Shown piece after piece: positions 42,738 to 51,597 of a stretch of 60,782 bases of DNA; the first letter of the stretch is position 1, and the number at the start of each line of letters is the position of its first letter. A program made the translations under genes and the position numbers. Source of the stretch: Comamonadaceae bacterium CG12_big_fil_rev_8_21_14_0_65_59_15 (GTDB taxonomy: Bacteria; Pseudomonadota; Gammaproteobacteria; Burkholderiales; Burkholderiaceae_C); contig PCUV01000082.1 of NCBI GenBank assembly GCA_002786915.1, forward strand, positions 32,809 through 93,590, given 5' to 3'. The notes beneath the pieces were generated by a model, which had not been told where the DNA came from, did no database searches, and was given only the letters and a program-made list of their open reading frames with translations.

Positions 42738-43892
42738 ATGGAATCCAGTAGCCAAGACCGCAATTTACCTGCCTCTGAGCGCAAGCTGAAAAAAGCGCGT
42801 GACGACGGTCAGGTGGCGCGCTCGCGCGACCTGTCCAACCTGGCTGTGCTGGGCGGTGGTGGTTTCACGCTGCTGCTGCTGGCACCCACAATGTTTGAAC
42901 ACATTCGAACCCAGGTGGGTGTGCAGTTGTTGTTTGACGCACAAGTCCTGAAAGACCCCATGATCATGATCAGCCGACTGGGCGCCATGGCAGGGGTCGG
43001 ACTGGGCGCAAGTGTGCTGTTTGCGGTGGTGGTCAGCGTGATCGCTGTGATTGGCGCGGTGGCCACTGGCGGTTGGGTGGCCAGCCTCAAGCCGATCATG
43101 CCTGATTTCAGCCGCTTGAACCCCCTGAGCGGCTTTGGCCGCCTGTTTACCAAGGACAAAGCCACCGAAGTGCTCAAGATGAGCTTCATCGCCGGCATGA
43201 TTTTGTGGATTGGCTTTGGGTATTTGTCCGCAGGCATGGAGACGTTGGGCGCGCTGGTGTTGCAACCTTCAGGCCAAGCCTTGGGTGTACTGGGCGACTG
43301 GGTGGCCCAAGGCGTCGCACTGATGCTGCTGGTGCTGCTGGTGGTGGCCATGGTGGACGTGCCGCTACAGAATTTCTTGCACAAGTCGCGCATGAAAATG
43401 TCGCACCAAGAGATGAAGCAGGAAACCAAGGAATCTGACGGCAACCCACAGATGAAAGGCCGACTGCGTCAGCGCCAACGCGACATTGCCCAGGGCAACA
43501 GCGTGCAAGCCGTTCCCAAGGCCGACTTTGTGCTCATGAACCCCACCCACTACGCCGTGGCCCTACGCTATGACGACCAGACCATGGCTGCGCCGCGTCT
43601 GGTGGCCAAAGGGGCCGACCTGCTGGCTTTCAAAATTCGGGACCTGGCCAAAGAACACAACATTCCGGTGCTGCAATCACCCGTGCTGGCGCGCGCCCTC
43701 TACGCCCACGCCGAACTTGACCAAGACATTCCAGCCAGCCTGTATACCGCTGTGGCACAGGTGCTGGCCTACATTTACCGTCTGAAGGCGGCCATGCGCG
43801 GCGACGCTCCCATGCCACAGGAAGCACCGGTGCCCTTTGTGCCACCAGAACTTGACCCGCTGTCCAACGTGTTAGCAGCGCAAGCCTTATGA
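42738..43892 (+). CDS. flhB: Flagellar export switch protein FlhB
   Basis: 384 residues, four membrane helices in the first 210, then a cytoplasmic domain. The self-cleavage motif NPTH is at residues 268-271 (LMNPTHYAVALRY). It switches export from hook to filament substrates. The ribosome site before ATG 42738 is poor (CCCCC). The 3' end overlaps flhA by 4 bp. Confidence 0.97.
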   Translation: MESSSQDRNLPASERKLKKARDDGQVARSRDLSNLAVLGGGGFTLLLLAPTMFEHIRTQVGVQLLFDAQVLKDPMIMISRLGAMAGVGLGASVLFAVVVSVIAVIGAVATGGWVASLKPIMPDFSRLNPLSGFGRLFTKDKATEVLKMSFIAGMILWIGFGYLSAGMETLGALVLQPSGQALGVLGDWVAQGVALMLLVLLVVAMVDVPLQNFLHKSRMKMSHQEMKQETKESDGNPQMKGRLRQRQRDIAQGNSVQAVPKADFVLMNPTHYAVALRYDDQTMAAPRLVAKGADLLAFKIRDLAKEHNIPVLQSPVLARALYAHAELDQDIPASLYTAVAQVLAYIYRLKAAMRGDAPMPQEAPVPFVPPELDPLSNVLAAQAL

Positions 43893-45976
43893 ACCCCCTG
43901 CTGAACAAACTGCAAGCCTGGCTGGGCAACCACATGGCGTTGGTGCAGGGCGCGGCCGCGCCCATGCTGGTGGTGGCTATTTTGTCGATGATGGTGCTGC
44001 CGCTGCCGCCGTGGTTGCTTGACACCTTCTTTACCTTCAACATTGCGATCGCCTTGATGGTGATGATGGTGGCCGCGTACATGCTCAAGCCGTTGGACTT
44101 TGCCGCTTTCCCTACCGTGCTGCTGCTGACCACCATGTTGCGTCTGTCGCTCAACGTGGCATCCACCCGGGTGGTGCTGCTTGAAGGCCATACCGGCTCC
44201 GGTGCTGCCGGCTCCGTGATCGAAGCATTTGGTCACTTTTTGATTGGCGGCAATTTTGCGGTCGGCCTGATCGTTTTCTCGATCCTGGTTGTGATCAACT
44301 TTGTCGTGGTTACCAAAGGTGCAGAGCGCATTGCAGAGGTTTCTGCGCGCTTTGCATTGGATGCCATGCCGGGCAAGCAGATGGCCGTGGATGCCGATCT
44401 GAACGCGGGCCTGATCGACGAGAAAGAAGCCAAACGCCGGCGCGCCGAGGTGGGCGAAGAAGCCGATTTTTTTGGCTCCATGGACGGAGCTTCCAAGTTT
44501 GTGCGCGGCGACGCAGTGGCCGGCATCCTGATCCTGTTGATCAACATTTTTGGTGGATTCACCGTGGGTGTGTTGCAACACGATTTGAGCGCATCCCAAG
44601 CGGCAGATACCTACATTCTGCTGGCCGTGGGTGACGCGCTGGTGGCACAGATTCCGGGCTTGCTGATTTCTGTGGCGGCAGCCATGGTGGTGTCACGCGT
44701 GGGCAAAGAGCGTGACCTGGGCAGCCAGATCATCAGCCAGATGTTCATCTCGCCGCGTGCCATTGGCATCACGGCCACCATCATGGGCATTCTGGGTGTG
44801 ATCCCCGGCATGCCGCATACCGTGTTTTTGGGCGTGGCCATGATGCTGGGCTACGGCGCCTGGTTGCTGGCGCACCAACCAGCGCCCGTCGAAGAAGCCC
44901 CGGTGGTGACCCCGCCAGCGGCCGACGTTGAGGCCAGTTGGGACGATTTGCAACCGGTGGACCAATTGGGGTTAGAGCTGGGCTACCGGCTCATCACGCT
45001 GGTGGACAAGCAGCGCCAAGGCGACTTGCTCACGCGCATCAAGGGCGTGCGGCGCAAGTTTGCTCAAGAGGTTGGCTTTTTGCCCCCACCCGTGCACGTG
45101 CGTGACAACCTGGAGCTCAGGCCCAGCGCTTACCGCATCACACTGCGCGGCGTGATCGTGGGCGAAGGCGAGGCTTTCCCCGGCCAGTTTTTGGCCATCA
45201 ATCCAGGTGGCATCACCACGCCCTTGATCGGTACCGCTACCACCGACCCAGCGTTTGGACTGCCGGCACACTGGATCGACGCCGCGCAGCGTGAAGCGGC
45301 GCAAATGGCCGGCTTTACCGTGGTTGATTCCGAGACCGTGATGGCCACCCATTTGTCACACTTGATGCAGGTGCAAGCCGCCAAGTTGCTCAGCCGCACA
45401 GAAACACAACAGCTGGTGGACCACGTGAGCAAGCAAGCACCGAAATTGATTGAGGAAGTGGTACCCAAAATGGTTTCGATTGCCGTGTTCCAGAAAGTGC
45501 TGCAACTGCTGCTGGAAGAGTCTGTGCACATTCGCGATATCCGCACCATCATCGAATCGATTGCAGAGCACGCCACCACGATCACCGACCCGACCGAGCT
45601 GGCACGGCGTGTGCGCGTAGCGCTGTCACCGGCCATCGTGCAACAAATTTACGGCCCGGTGCGTGAGCTCAACGTGATCGCCATCGACCCGGCGCTGGAA
45701 CGTCTGCTGGTGCAGGCACTGGGCAACCCCACAGGCCAAGGACAGGCGCTGGACCCGGGTGTGGCCGACATCCTGACGCAAAAAGCCGCCGAGGTCGCGT
45801 TCAAGCAAGAAGAAATTGGCATCCCCGCCTGCCTGTTGGTGCCCGATGCCATTCGCAGCGCCATCTCGCGGCTGGTGCGCCGCGTGGCACCACGCCTGCA
45901 AGTTCTGGCACACAGTGAAATTCCCGAATCCCACACCATCCGCATCGGCCCCATTCTGAAAGGTGCAGCATCATGA
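43889..45976 (+). CDS. flhA: Flagellar export gate protein FlhA
   Basis: 695 residues, standard length. The N-terminal half has eight membrane helices with LRLSLNVASTRVVLLEGH and FVVVTKGAERIAEVSARFALDA, the FHIPEP-family signature region. The C-terminal half is the cytoplasmic ring that docks export cargo. It overlaps flhB and flhF by 4 bp each, so the three are translationally coupled. Confidence 0.97.
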   Translation: MNPLLNKLQAWLGNHMALVQGAAAPMLVVAILSMMVLPLPPWLLDTFFTFNIAIALMVMMVAAYMLKPLDFAAFPTVLLLTTMLRLSLNVASTRVVLLEGHTGSGAAGSVIEAFGHFLIGGNFAVGLIVFSILVVINFVVVTKGAERIAEVSARFALDAMPGKQMAVDADLNAGLIDEKEAKRRRAEVGEEADFFGSMDGASKFVRGDAVAGILILLINIFGGFTVGVLQHDLSASQAADTYILLAVGDALVAQIPGLLISVAAAMVVSRVGKERDLGSQIISQMFISPRAIGITATIMGILGVIPGMPHTVFLGVAMMLGYGAWLLAHQPAPVEEAPVVTPPAADVEASWDDLQPVDQLGLELGYRLITLVDKQRQGDLLTRIKGVRRKFAQEVGFLPPPVHVRDNLELRPSAYRITLRGVIVGEGEAFPGQFLAINPGGITTPLIGTATTDPAFGLPAHWIDAAQREAAQMAGFTVVDSETVMATHLSHLMQVQAAKLLSRTETQQLVDHVSKQAPKLIEEVVPKMVSIAVFQKVLQLLLEESVHIRDIRTIIESIAEHATTITDPTELARRVRVALSPAIVQQIYGPVRELNVIAIDPALERLLVQALGNPTGQGQALDPGVADILTQKAAEVAFKQEEIGIPACLLVPDAIRSAISRLVRRVAPRLQVLAHSEIPESHTIRIGPILKGAAS

Positions 45977-47421
45977 ACATCCAACGCTTTACCGCCCCCA
46001 CCGCACGAGAGGCCCTGTACAAGGCACGCATGGCGTTTGGTGACGGCACACTGATTTTGTCCAACCGCCCTACCAACAACGGTGTTGAGGTTATGGCCAC
46101 GGGCGAAGAGGCCTTGGCTGAGCTGGACCGGCAAAGCGGACCGGCCCCGGCCCAAGGCCAACCGGCGCTGTCAGCGCGCCAAAGTACACCGGTGCGTGCC
46201 AACCCGAAAAATGCCGTGCTCGACGATGCCACCCAACTGGCAATGAGTACGCTGTCGTTTCAGGACTACGTGCGTGAGCGGATGCTGCGCCGCAGACAGG
46301 AAGGTCGCACCGAGGGGGCGAGCCCAACGACAGGCAAAGCACCGGGCGCACCCGCTGTCGCCACGACACCTGTTGTGCGGGCAAATAACAGCAACGCCGG
46401 CAGTGCCCCGATCACCTTACCCTCTGCGCCCGTGATCAGTGCGCCAACAACCTCAAACGCGAACCCGTTGTCCATGACAACCAGCAACATCGCGCGCGAG
46501 CTTGCGGCCATGAAAAACCTGATCGAAGAACGCTTTGACACGCTCAGCTGGCTCGGCCAGGCGCGCCAAGACCCGATTCAGGCCAACCTCATGCTCAAGC
46601 TGATCCGTAGCGGCTACTCACCCAGCCTGGCGCGCAGCGTGATGGAGCATTTACCCGAGGGGCTTGGCGCGGCCGAGGCGATGCGCTGGATCATGGAGAT
46701 GTTGGCACACAACCTGCGCACCGACGCTGACAGCGCACCGCTGCAGGAAGAAGGCGGCGTGTATGCCCTGGTTGGCGCCACCGGCGTAGGCAAAACCACC
46801 ACGGCCGCCAAACTGGCGGGCTTGTGCGCCCAAACACACGGCGCGGCCAGCGTCGGCCTGATCACGCTCGACACTTATCGTGTGGGCGCACATGAGCAGC
46901 TGCGCGCGTATGGCCGCTTGCTGGGCGTGGTGGCGCATCAGGCACACGACCGCAGCGCACTGCAAGACCTGCTGGGCTTGCTGGCCAACAAAAAAATGGT
47001 GCTCATCGATACCACGGGGGTGTCACCTAACGACCCGCGCAAAAGCGACCTGCTGGCGCCACTCGACATCCCCGGGGTGCAGCGCCTGATGGTGCTCAAC
47101 GCCGGCGGACACGGTGACACGCTGGAAGACATGGTCAGTTCTTTCAAGCACGGCAGTGTGCAACAAACCGTGCTGTCAAAGACGGATGAAGCGGCCAAGA
47201 TCGGGCCAGCGCTGGACGCGGTGATCCGCCATCAGCTCAAGCTGCGCGGTGTAACCACCGGTCAAAAAGTACCCGAGGACTGGGAACGTGCCAACGCGGT
47301 CCATCTGGTGGCGCTGTCGATGCGCTCGACCAACAAATCCGCGTTTGACCCCAAGACCACCGACCTGGGTTTTTTCTTTGCCCAGGCCAACGCCATGCCC
47401 GCAGGACGCATCCATGCTTGA
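45973..47421 (+). CDS. flhF: Flagellar SRP-like GTPase FlhF
   Basis: 482 residues. A basic N-terminal domain, a low-complexity Ala/Pro/Thr linker (about 65-170), then the NG domain with GATGVGKTTTAAKLAG (about 268), DTYRVGAHEQL and LIDTTGVSPNDPR. It directs flagellum placement and early basal-body assembly at the membrane. The end overlaps the FlhG-like gene by 8 bp. Confidence 0.96.
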   Translation: MNIQRFTAPTAREALYKARMAFGDGTLILSNRPTNNGVEVMATGEEALAELDRQSGPAPAQGQPALSARQSTPVRANPKNAVLDDATQLAMSTLSFQDYVRERMLRRRQEGRTEGASPTTGKAPGAPAVATTPVVRANNSNAGSAPITLPSAPVISAPTTSNANPLSMTTSNIARELAAMKNLIEERFDTLSWLGQARQDPIQANLMLKLIRSGYSPSLARSVMEHLPEGLGAAEAMRWIMEMLAHNLRTDADSAPLQEEGGVYALVGATGVGKTTTAAKLAGLCAQTHGAASVGLITLDTYRVGAHEQLRAYGRLLGVVAHQAHDRSALQDLLGLLANKKMVLIDTTGVSPNDPRKSDLLAPLDIPGVQRLMVLNAGGHGDTLEDMVSSFKHGSVQQTVLSKTDEAAKIGPALDAVIRHQLKLRGVTTGQKVPEDWERANAVHLVALSMRSTNKSAFDPKTTDLGFFFAQANAMPAGRIHA

Positions 47422-48157
47422 GCCCTGCGTCAACCAGGCCGCCGGACTTCAGGCGCTGGCACTTCAACACGCGCCACGTCTGGTCACGGTGGCCAGCCAC
47501 GGTCGTCAAGCCGGGGAACTGCCGCTGCTGTGGGGGCTGTGTACCTGCTGGGTTGAATTGGATCTGTCGGTGCTGGTACTGGACGCCCACACGCAAGAGA
47601 GCCCCGACAACCCGGGGCTCGCGCAATGGCTGGACAACCCACTGCAACGCGCGGGTGACGACTTTCAGGAAACTGCCTGGCAAGTGCTGCCAGCATCACA
47701 CGGCCTGCGCCGACTAACAGGCCTAAGTACGTTACAGAACGCGCTGGCACATCTGCCGCAGCAACACGACGTGGTGTTGATCTATGCTGACGCAGCATCG
47801 CTGGCACGACTGTTTTCGGGTTGCGGCATCGCACCTTTGATTGTGGTGCCGCCCGCGCTCAGCGCCGCCGTCAGCGCCTACGCTGCCCTCAAGCAACTGC
47901 TGCAAAACCAGCTGCACCCGGGGGTTGCCAACCTGGTCCCGGAATCCATCAGCTGTGCGCCTGGCGCGTCCACTACCTCCATGCTTCATCTGACACAATG
48001 CGCAAGTGCCTTTTTGGGCTACCACATGCAGCCCAGCACAGTCATTGCGAGCCCCCAACCCATACAGGTGCGCCAGGACTTGCAACACCTGGCCTTGCAA
48101 TTGTTCGAAAATGCGTTGCCGCTGGTCAAAGTCCAGCGCAACGAAAGGGTTCACTGA
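47414..48157 (+). CDS. FlhG-like protein with degenerate nucleotide-binding loop
   Basis: 247 residues from ATG 47414 (AGGA upstream), overlapping flhF by 8 bp and fliA by 1 bp. Position between flhF and fliA is that of flhG (MinD/ParA family). The fold pattern is visible: RLVTVASHGRQAGELPLLW at the start, LSVLVLDAHTQESPDNP, and HDVVLIYADA. The P-loop KGGVGKT, however, is absent and replaced by HGRQAGELP. ATP-dependent switching as in true FlhG is therefore doubtful. It may still bind FlhF or FliA. Assignment rests mostly on context. Confidence 0.7.
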   Translation: MLEPCVNQAAGLQALALQHAPRLVTVASHGRQAGELPLLWGLCTCWVELDLSVLVLDAHTQESPDNPGLAQWLDNPLQRAGDDFQETAWQVLPASHGLRRLTGLSTLQNALAHLPQQHDVVLIYADAASLARLFSGCGIAPLIVVPPALSAAVSAYAALKQLLQNQLHPGVANLVPESISCAPGASTTSMLHLTQCASAFLGYHMQPSTVIASPQPIQVRQDLQHLALQLFENALPLVKVQRNERVH

Positions 48158-48873
48158 TGTACACCGCCAAGGGGCAGCTCGACCGCAACGCCCTGATCCG
48201 CCAATACCAGCCATTGGTGCACAAGCTGGCGCACCACATGATGGTCAAACTGCCGGCCAACGTGGAAGTTGACGACCTGATCCAGGTCGGCATGATCGGC
48301 TTGTCCGAGGCGCTGTCGCGGTTTGAGGCCACACAAGGGGTGCAGTTTGAAACCTTTGCCACACAGCGCATCCGAGGCGCCATGATCGACGAGCTGCGCG
48401 GCAATGACTGGGCCTCACGCAGCACACGCAAAAGCCAAAAAGAAATCGAGGAATCCATGCGGCGCTTGGAGCACCGCTTGGGGCGCACGCCCAAAGAAAG
48501 CGAGATCGCAGCCGACCTGAACCTGAGCCTGACCGAGTACCAAAGCCTGCTGGGCAAGGTGCGTGGCACCCAGTTGGTGTACCTAGAAGACATGAACCGC
48601 AACGCCGAAGACGAAGACGGTTTCCTGGACCGTCACCTGGGCGATGCCGAGGCCGACCCGCTGAACCTGTTGCGCAATGAACGTCTGCGTCAGGCACTGG
48701 TGCTGGCCATCAAGACGCTGCCAGAGCGCGAGCAGTACATCATGAGCATGTACTACGAACAAGACATGAACCTGAAGGAAATCGCTGCTGTGCTGGATGT
48801 AACCGAATCACGCGTGTGCCAGTTGCACAGCCAGTCGATCGCCCGCTTGCGCGCCAAAATGCGCGCGCACTGA
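48157..48873 (+). CDS. fliA: Flagellar sigma factor FliA (sigma-28)
   Basis: 238 residues, starting in a TGATG overlap with the previous gene (AAAGGG upstream). Region 2 contains EVDDLIQVGMIGLSEALSRF and FETFATQRIRGAMIDELR; region 4 ends in LKEIAAVLDVTESRVCQLHS. It transcribes late flagellar and chemotaxis genes and is held by FlgM, encoded on the opposite strand nearby. Confidence 0.97.
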   Translation: MYTAKGQLDRNALIRQYQPLVHKLAHHMMVKLPANVEVDDLIQVGMIGLSEALSRFEATQGVQFETFATQRIRGAMIDELRGNDWASRSTRKSQKEIEESMRRLEHRLGRTPKESEIAADLNLSLTEYQSLLGKVRGTQLVYLEDMNRNAEDEDGFLDRHLGDAEADPLNLLRNERLRQALVLAIKTLPEREQYIMSMYYEQDMNLKEIAAVLDVTESRVCQLHSQSIARLRAKMRAH

Positions 48874-48906
48874 CCATCCCGCTGCTTTGAAACCCTGGGT
48901 GAAGGT

Positions 48907-49302
48907 TCAGGCCCGAATGACCTTGAATTCACCACTTTGGTGGCCGGCGCTGCCGTAAGGTTGTGCTGCGCGGTTGCGCAGGCCGCCGGTATAGGTGTCG
49001 CTGCGAGCAGCAGGCACCAGCGTTTGTAGCGCCTGAGCATTGATCGCAGCACGACGCGCCAACTGTGACTGGCAAGACGTCAGCGTAGCGGCAACGTGTT
49101 GCAGGCACTGTGCCAATTTTGCATCTTTTTTTGTAGCTACTTGCGCTTGATCAGCAAGGGCTGAAAGCCTGAAAGCCTGTGCATAAAGCGACGCACCCGC
49201 AGCCTCAAGCGACGACGCCGACGCTGGCTGCGCCAGCTCTTGTTCAAGCTTTTGTACACAAGCCCGAACCGCTTGCAGGCAAGGCTCCAGGGGGTTGGTC
49301 AT
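48907..49302 (-). CDS. flgN: Flagellar export chaperone FlgN
   Basis: 131 residues from ATG 49302; a GGGGG run serves as ribosome site. It is almost all helical, with LEPCLQAVRACVQKLEQELA at the start and a C-terminal ALQTLVPAARSDTYTGGLRN. FlgN chaperones the junction proteins FlgK and FlgL, both encoded downstream in this window. A copy of the dispersed repeat (49133-49170) lies inside the coding region and supplies the middle segment AFRLSALADQAQVATKKDAK. It is last in flgA-flgM-flgN. Confidence 0.85.
   Translation of the reverse strand: MTNPLEPCLQAVRACVQKLEQELAQPASASSLEAAGASLYAQAFRLSALADQAQVATKKDAKLAQCLQHVAATLTSCQSQLARRAAINAQALQTLVPAARSDTYTGGLRNRAAQPYGSAGHQSGEFKVIRA
49133..49170. repeat. 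Dispersed repeat copy inside flgN
   Basis: GTAGCTACTTGCGCTTGA, then AGCAAGGGCTGAAAGCC, in the same block order as the copies at 34295 and 36803. It is read in frame on the minus strand as part of FlgN. Confidence 0.55.
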
Positions 49303-49348
49303 GATCCAGCCCCCCTGCATCCTAAGACAGGCGGCTGGCAGCGCCGGG

Positions 49349-49678
49349 TCAGATCGATGTCTGACGCTGCAACATTTCTTGAGCGTTGGCGAGCAATTTG
49401 TCGGCAATCACGCCAGGATTGACCACATACGTGCCATCGGCAATGGCTGCGCGCACAGTTTGTACTTTTCCCAGATCGACGTCCGGTGCTTCGCCTGCAT
49501 TGTTGGCATCCAATGTGCGCGCCAACGCCGACACCGTGACGGCTACACCTGCAGAGCGCGTGCCTTCGGCAGCAGCCGAGCGCGCCTGAAGACTCGCTGC
49601 TGGCGCGCTTTTGGCGTTTGCCGCAGACGGCTTGTTGCCGGCAACAATGGGCTTTTCGGTGGGTTGGCTGATCTTCAT
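49349..49678 (-). CDS. flgM: Anti-sigma-28 factor FlgM
   Basis: 109 residues from ATG 49678 (TTTTGGAG upstream). The N-terminus is low-complexity and flexible, as needed for export. The C-terminal half has VDLGKVQTVRAAIADGTYVV and PGVIADKLLANAQEML, the FliA-binding helices. It has its own sigma-28 promoter at 49721-49747 and can also be read from flgA. Confidence 0.95.
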   Translation of the reverse strand: MKISQPTEKPIVAGNKPSAANAKSAPAASLQARSAAAEGTRSAGVAVTVSALARTLDANNAGEAPDVDLGKVQTVRAAIADGTYVVNPGVIADKLLANAQEMLQRQTSI

Positions 49679-49689
49679 GGTGTTCTCCA

Positions 49690-49718
49690 AAACTACGACG
49701 TACGTAGCCTCGTAGTTT
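49690..49718 (-). promoter_or_regulatory. Hairpin next to the flgM ribosome site
   Basis: AAACTACGA and TCGTAGTTT (49690-49698, 49710-49718) form a perfect 9-bp stem around an 11-base loop that contains CGTACG. It abuts the TTGGAG ribosome site. Transcripts from the sigma-28 promoter would begin inside the first arm, whereas transcripts from flgA would contain the full hairpin. Confidence 0.55.
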
Positions 49719-49720
49719 CA

Positions 49721-49747
49721 CTTTCGGCAAAACCGAGCCCAACTTTA
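49721..49747 (-). promoter_or_regulatory. Sigma-28 (FliA) promoter of flgMN
   Basis: TAAAGTTG, an 11-bp spacer and GCCGAAAG on the minus strand. This matches the enterobacterial sigma-28 consensus TAAAGTTT-N11-GCCGATAA at 7 of 8 and 6 of 8 positions with exact spacing. It lies about 45 bp before flgM. Confidence 0.85.
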
Positions 49748-49774
49748 ACCTTTTTTTCACATCACTGTCCGTAT

Positions 49775-50512
49775 TCACAGCAACACCCGAATCGTTTGAC
49801 CGTCAGCTACCTGCCCCTGCAAGATCTGTCCATTGTCCATGCGTACCCGGGCACTTTGGCCCACCACGCCGGCAGACAAAGCCTGACCGCGGGCCGCAAT
49901 CTCAAACCCGTTGCCTCGGGCCACCACTCGCACCTGACTACCTGCCTGAAAGACTTGCGTGCCGCGCACCATGTCTTGGCGCAGCGGCTGCCCAGTGGCC
50001 AACAGGCGGTTGGCGGTCTTGCCCACCCATTCAGACTGATTCACAATGATCGGACTAGTGGCACTGGCCCAATCCACCTCAGTCGCTATCGCGTCAGAAG
50101 CCTGCAAAACAGTGCCGGGAGCCACCTGCCCCTTGATCACCCAAGCCGGGCCAAAGGCTTTGACCGTGATTGGCAAAAACACATTCCAGCGACTGCTGCC
50201 CTGCACGCAGCGCACGCCCAATCGGGTAGCACCCCACAAACGCGATCCAGGTGGCAGAAAGGGCTCCATATGCTGGCATGGCGCCAACCGAAGACGCGGA
50301 TCAAGACGCCCCAGAACCACCTCCGTGCGCAACGGCAGCGTCTGCGACTGCTGGGCCAACGCCTGATTCAGCCACTGCCGCGCATGGGCGAGCACCTCAG
50401 CCGACGGGTCGGCCCCACCCTGCACCTGCTGTGCCCAAACACCCGGCAGCAACAGGCTGATACTTATCAGCTTGAACAAGCGCTTGAACAGAAGACAAAG
50501 GGACTGAAGCAC
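49775..50512 (-). CDS. flgA: Flagellar P-ring chaperone FlgA
   Basis: 245 residues from GTG 50512 (CGGAGAG upstream). It has a signal peptide ending near PGVWAQ. The C-terminal SAF-type domain shows APGTVLQASDAIATEVDW and GQPLRQDMVRGTQVFQAG, then VRMDNGQILQGQV. It helps assemble FlgI in the periplasm. It is divergent from flgB and first of flgA-flgM-flgN. Confidence 0.95.
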   Translation of the reverse strand: MLQSLCLLFKRLFKLISISLLLPGVWAQQVQGGADPSAEVLAHARQWLNQALAQQSQTLPLRTEVVLGRLDPRLRLAPCQHMEPFLPPGSRLWGATRLGVRCVQGSSRWNVFLPITVKAFGPAWVIKGQVAPGTVLQASDAIATEVDWASATSPIIVNQSEWVGKTANRLLATGQPLRQDMVRGTQVFQAGSQVRVVARGNGFEIAARGQALSAGVVGQSARVRMDNGQILQGQVADGQTIRVLL

Positions 50513-50695
50513 GACACTCTCCGTAGTTAGGGTTGACTTTAGGCTTGAGTCGGGTTTCGGAACAACCGCAAGTAAGACCGGATTGCCCCTTTTATTGGGG
50601 TTTAGAAAAAGCACAGGCTTTCCATAATCTGTCGGCACGTCGTTCCAAACCCGCTGCGGTAGGGAACATCTTGGAAAGAAAGTAGAGGTGTCGCC

Positions 50696-51148
50696 ATGTT
50701 TGCCAATTTGACCAGTGGACTGGACTTCCATTCCAAGGCCTTGGTGCTGCGCGCCGAGCGTCAGCGTATTCTGGCCAGCAACATGGCCAACGCCGACACC
50801 CCGGGCTATGTGGCGCGGGACTTCAACTTCAAGGAAGCACTGAGCCAGATGACCCGCCAGACGGGTGGCGAATTGACCCAGGCCGGACGGGGTCTGAGCC
50901 TGCGCACCAGCGCAGCCGTCGGCGACCCGAAGCACCTGAAACTGTCAGGGCGCACGGGCAACAGTTCGCTGAGCGCCTCGGGTGCGTTGGCCTATGGCAC
51001 CCAAAGCCAACCCAGCCTGGACGGCAACAGCGTTGACATGGACCGTGAACGCGCCAGTTTTGTCGATAACTCGGTGCGCTACGAGTCCACCCTGCGCTTC
51101 ATCAACGGCCAGTCCAAAACCATTCTGAGCGCCATTCAGGGACAGTAA
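50696..51148 (+). CDS. flgB: Flagellar rod protein FlgB
   Basis: 150 residues. The N-terminal rod motif RQRILASNMANADTPGYVARDF and the C-terminal helix VRYESTLRFINGQSKTI are typical of proximal rod proteins. It heads the flgBCDEFGHIJKL operon. The divergent 183-bp region to flgA should hold FlhDC-activated promoters, but I could not place an FlhDC box with certainty. The ribosome site is AGAGGTG. Confidence 0.96.
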   Translation: MFANLTSGLDFHSKALVLRAERQRILASNMANADTPGYVARDFNFKEALSQMTRQTGGELTQAGRGLSLRTSAAVGDPKHLKLSGRTGNSSLSASGALAYGTQSQPSLDGNSVDMDRERASFVDNSVRYESTLRFINGQSKTILSAIQGQ

Positions 51149-51173
51149 AACGCTGCGCTAACGGAGCAACACC

Positions 51174-51578
51174 ATGTCGATGTTTTCTATTTTCAACGTC
51201 TCAGGCAGCGCTGTCAGCGCGCAATCACAACGTCTGAACGTGGTGGCCAGCAACCTGGCCAACGTGGACGCCGTGGCGGGACCAGATGGCCAGGCTTACA
51301 AGGCGCGTCAGGTGGTTTTTGAAACTGTGCCCATGGGGGGCGAGGCCACCGCTGGTGTCAAGGTCAACGCCATCACCGAAAGCAACGTGCCATTCAAGCG
51401 CATCCATGACCCCGACCATCCGTCCGCCGACGCCGACGGCTACGTGAATTACTCCAACGTCAACCCGGTGGAAGAGATGGTGAACATGATCTCGGCCTCG
51501 CGCTCGTACCAGAACAACATCGAAGTGATGAACACCGCCAAGTCGCTGTTGCTCAAGACGCTGCAGCTTGGCCAGTAA
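51174..51578 (+). CDS. flgC: Flagellar rod protein FlgC
   Basis: 134 residues. It has the N-terminal SAQSQRLNVVASNLANVDAV and C-terminal VNPVEEMVNMISASRSYQNN motifs of the rod/hook family. It makes the proximal rod with FlgB and FlgF. It begins 25 bp after flgB with ACGGAGC upstream. Confidence 0.97.
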   Translation: MSMFSIFNVSGSAVSAQSQRLNVVASNLANVDAVAGPDGQAYKARQVVFETVPMGGEATAGVKVNAITESNVPFKRIHDPDHPSADADGYVNYSNVNPVEEMVNMISASRSYQNNIEVMNTAKSLLLKTLQLGQ

Positions 51579-51597
51579 TTTTTTATAGGAAAACACC

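Noticed and set aside
50513..50695. FlhDC box in the flgA-flgB divergent region
   Set aside because: Expected by context, but I could not match a site well enough to give coordinates.
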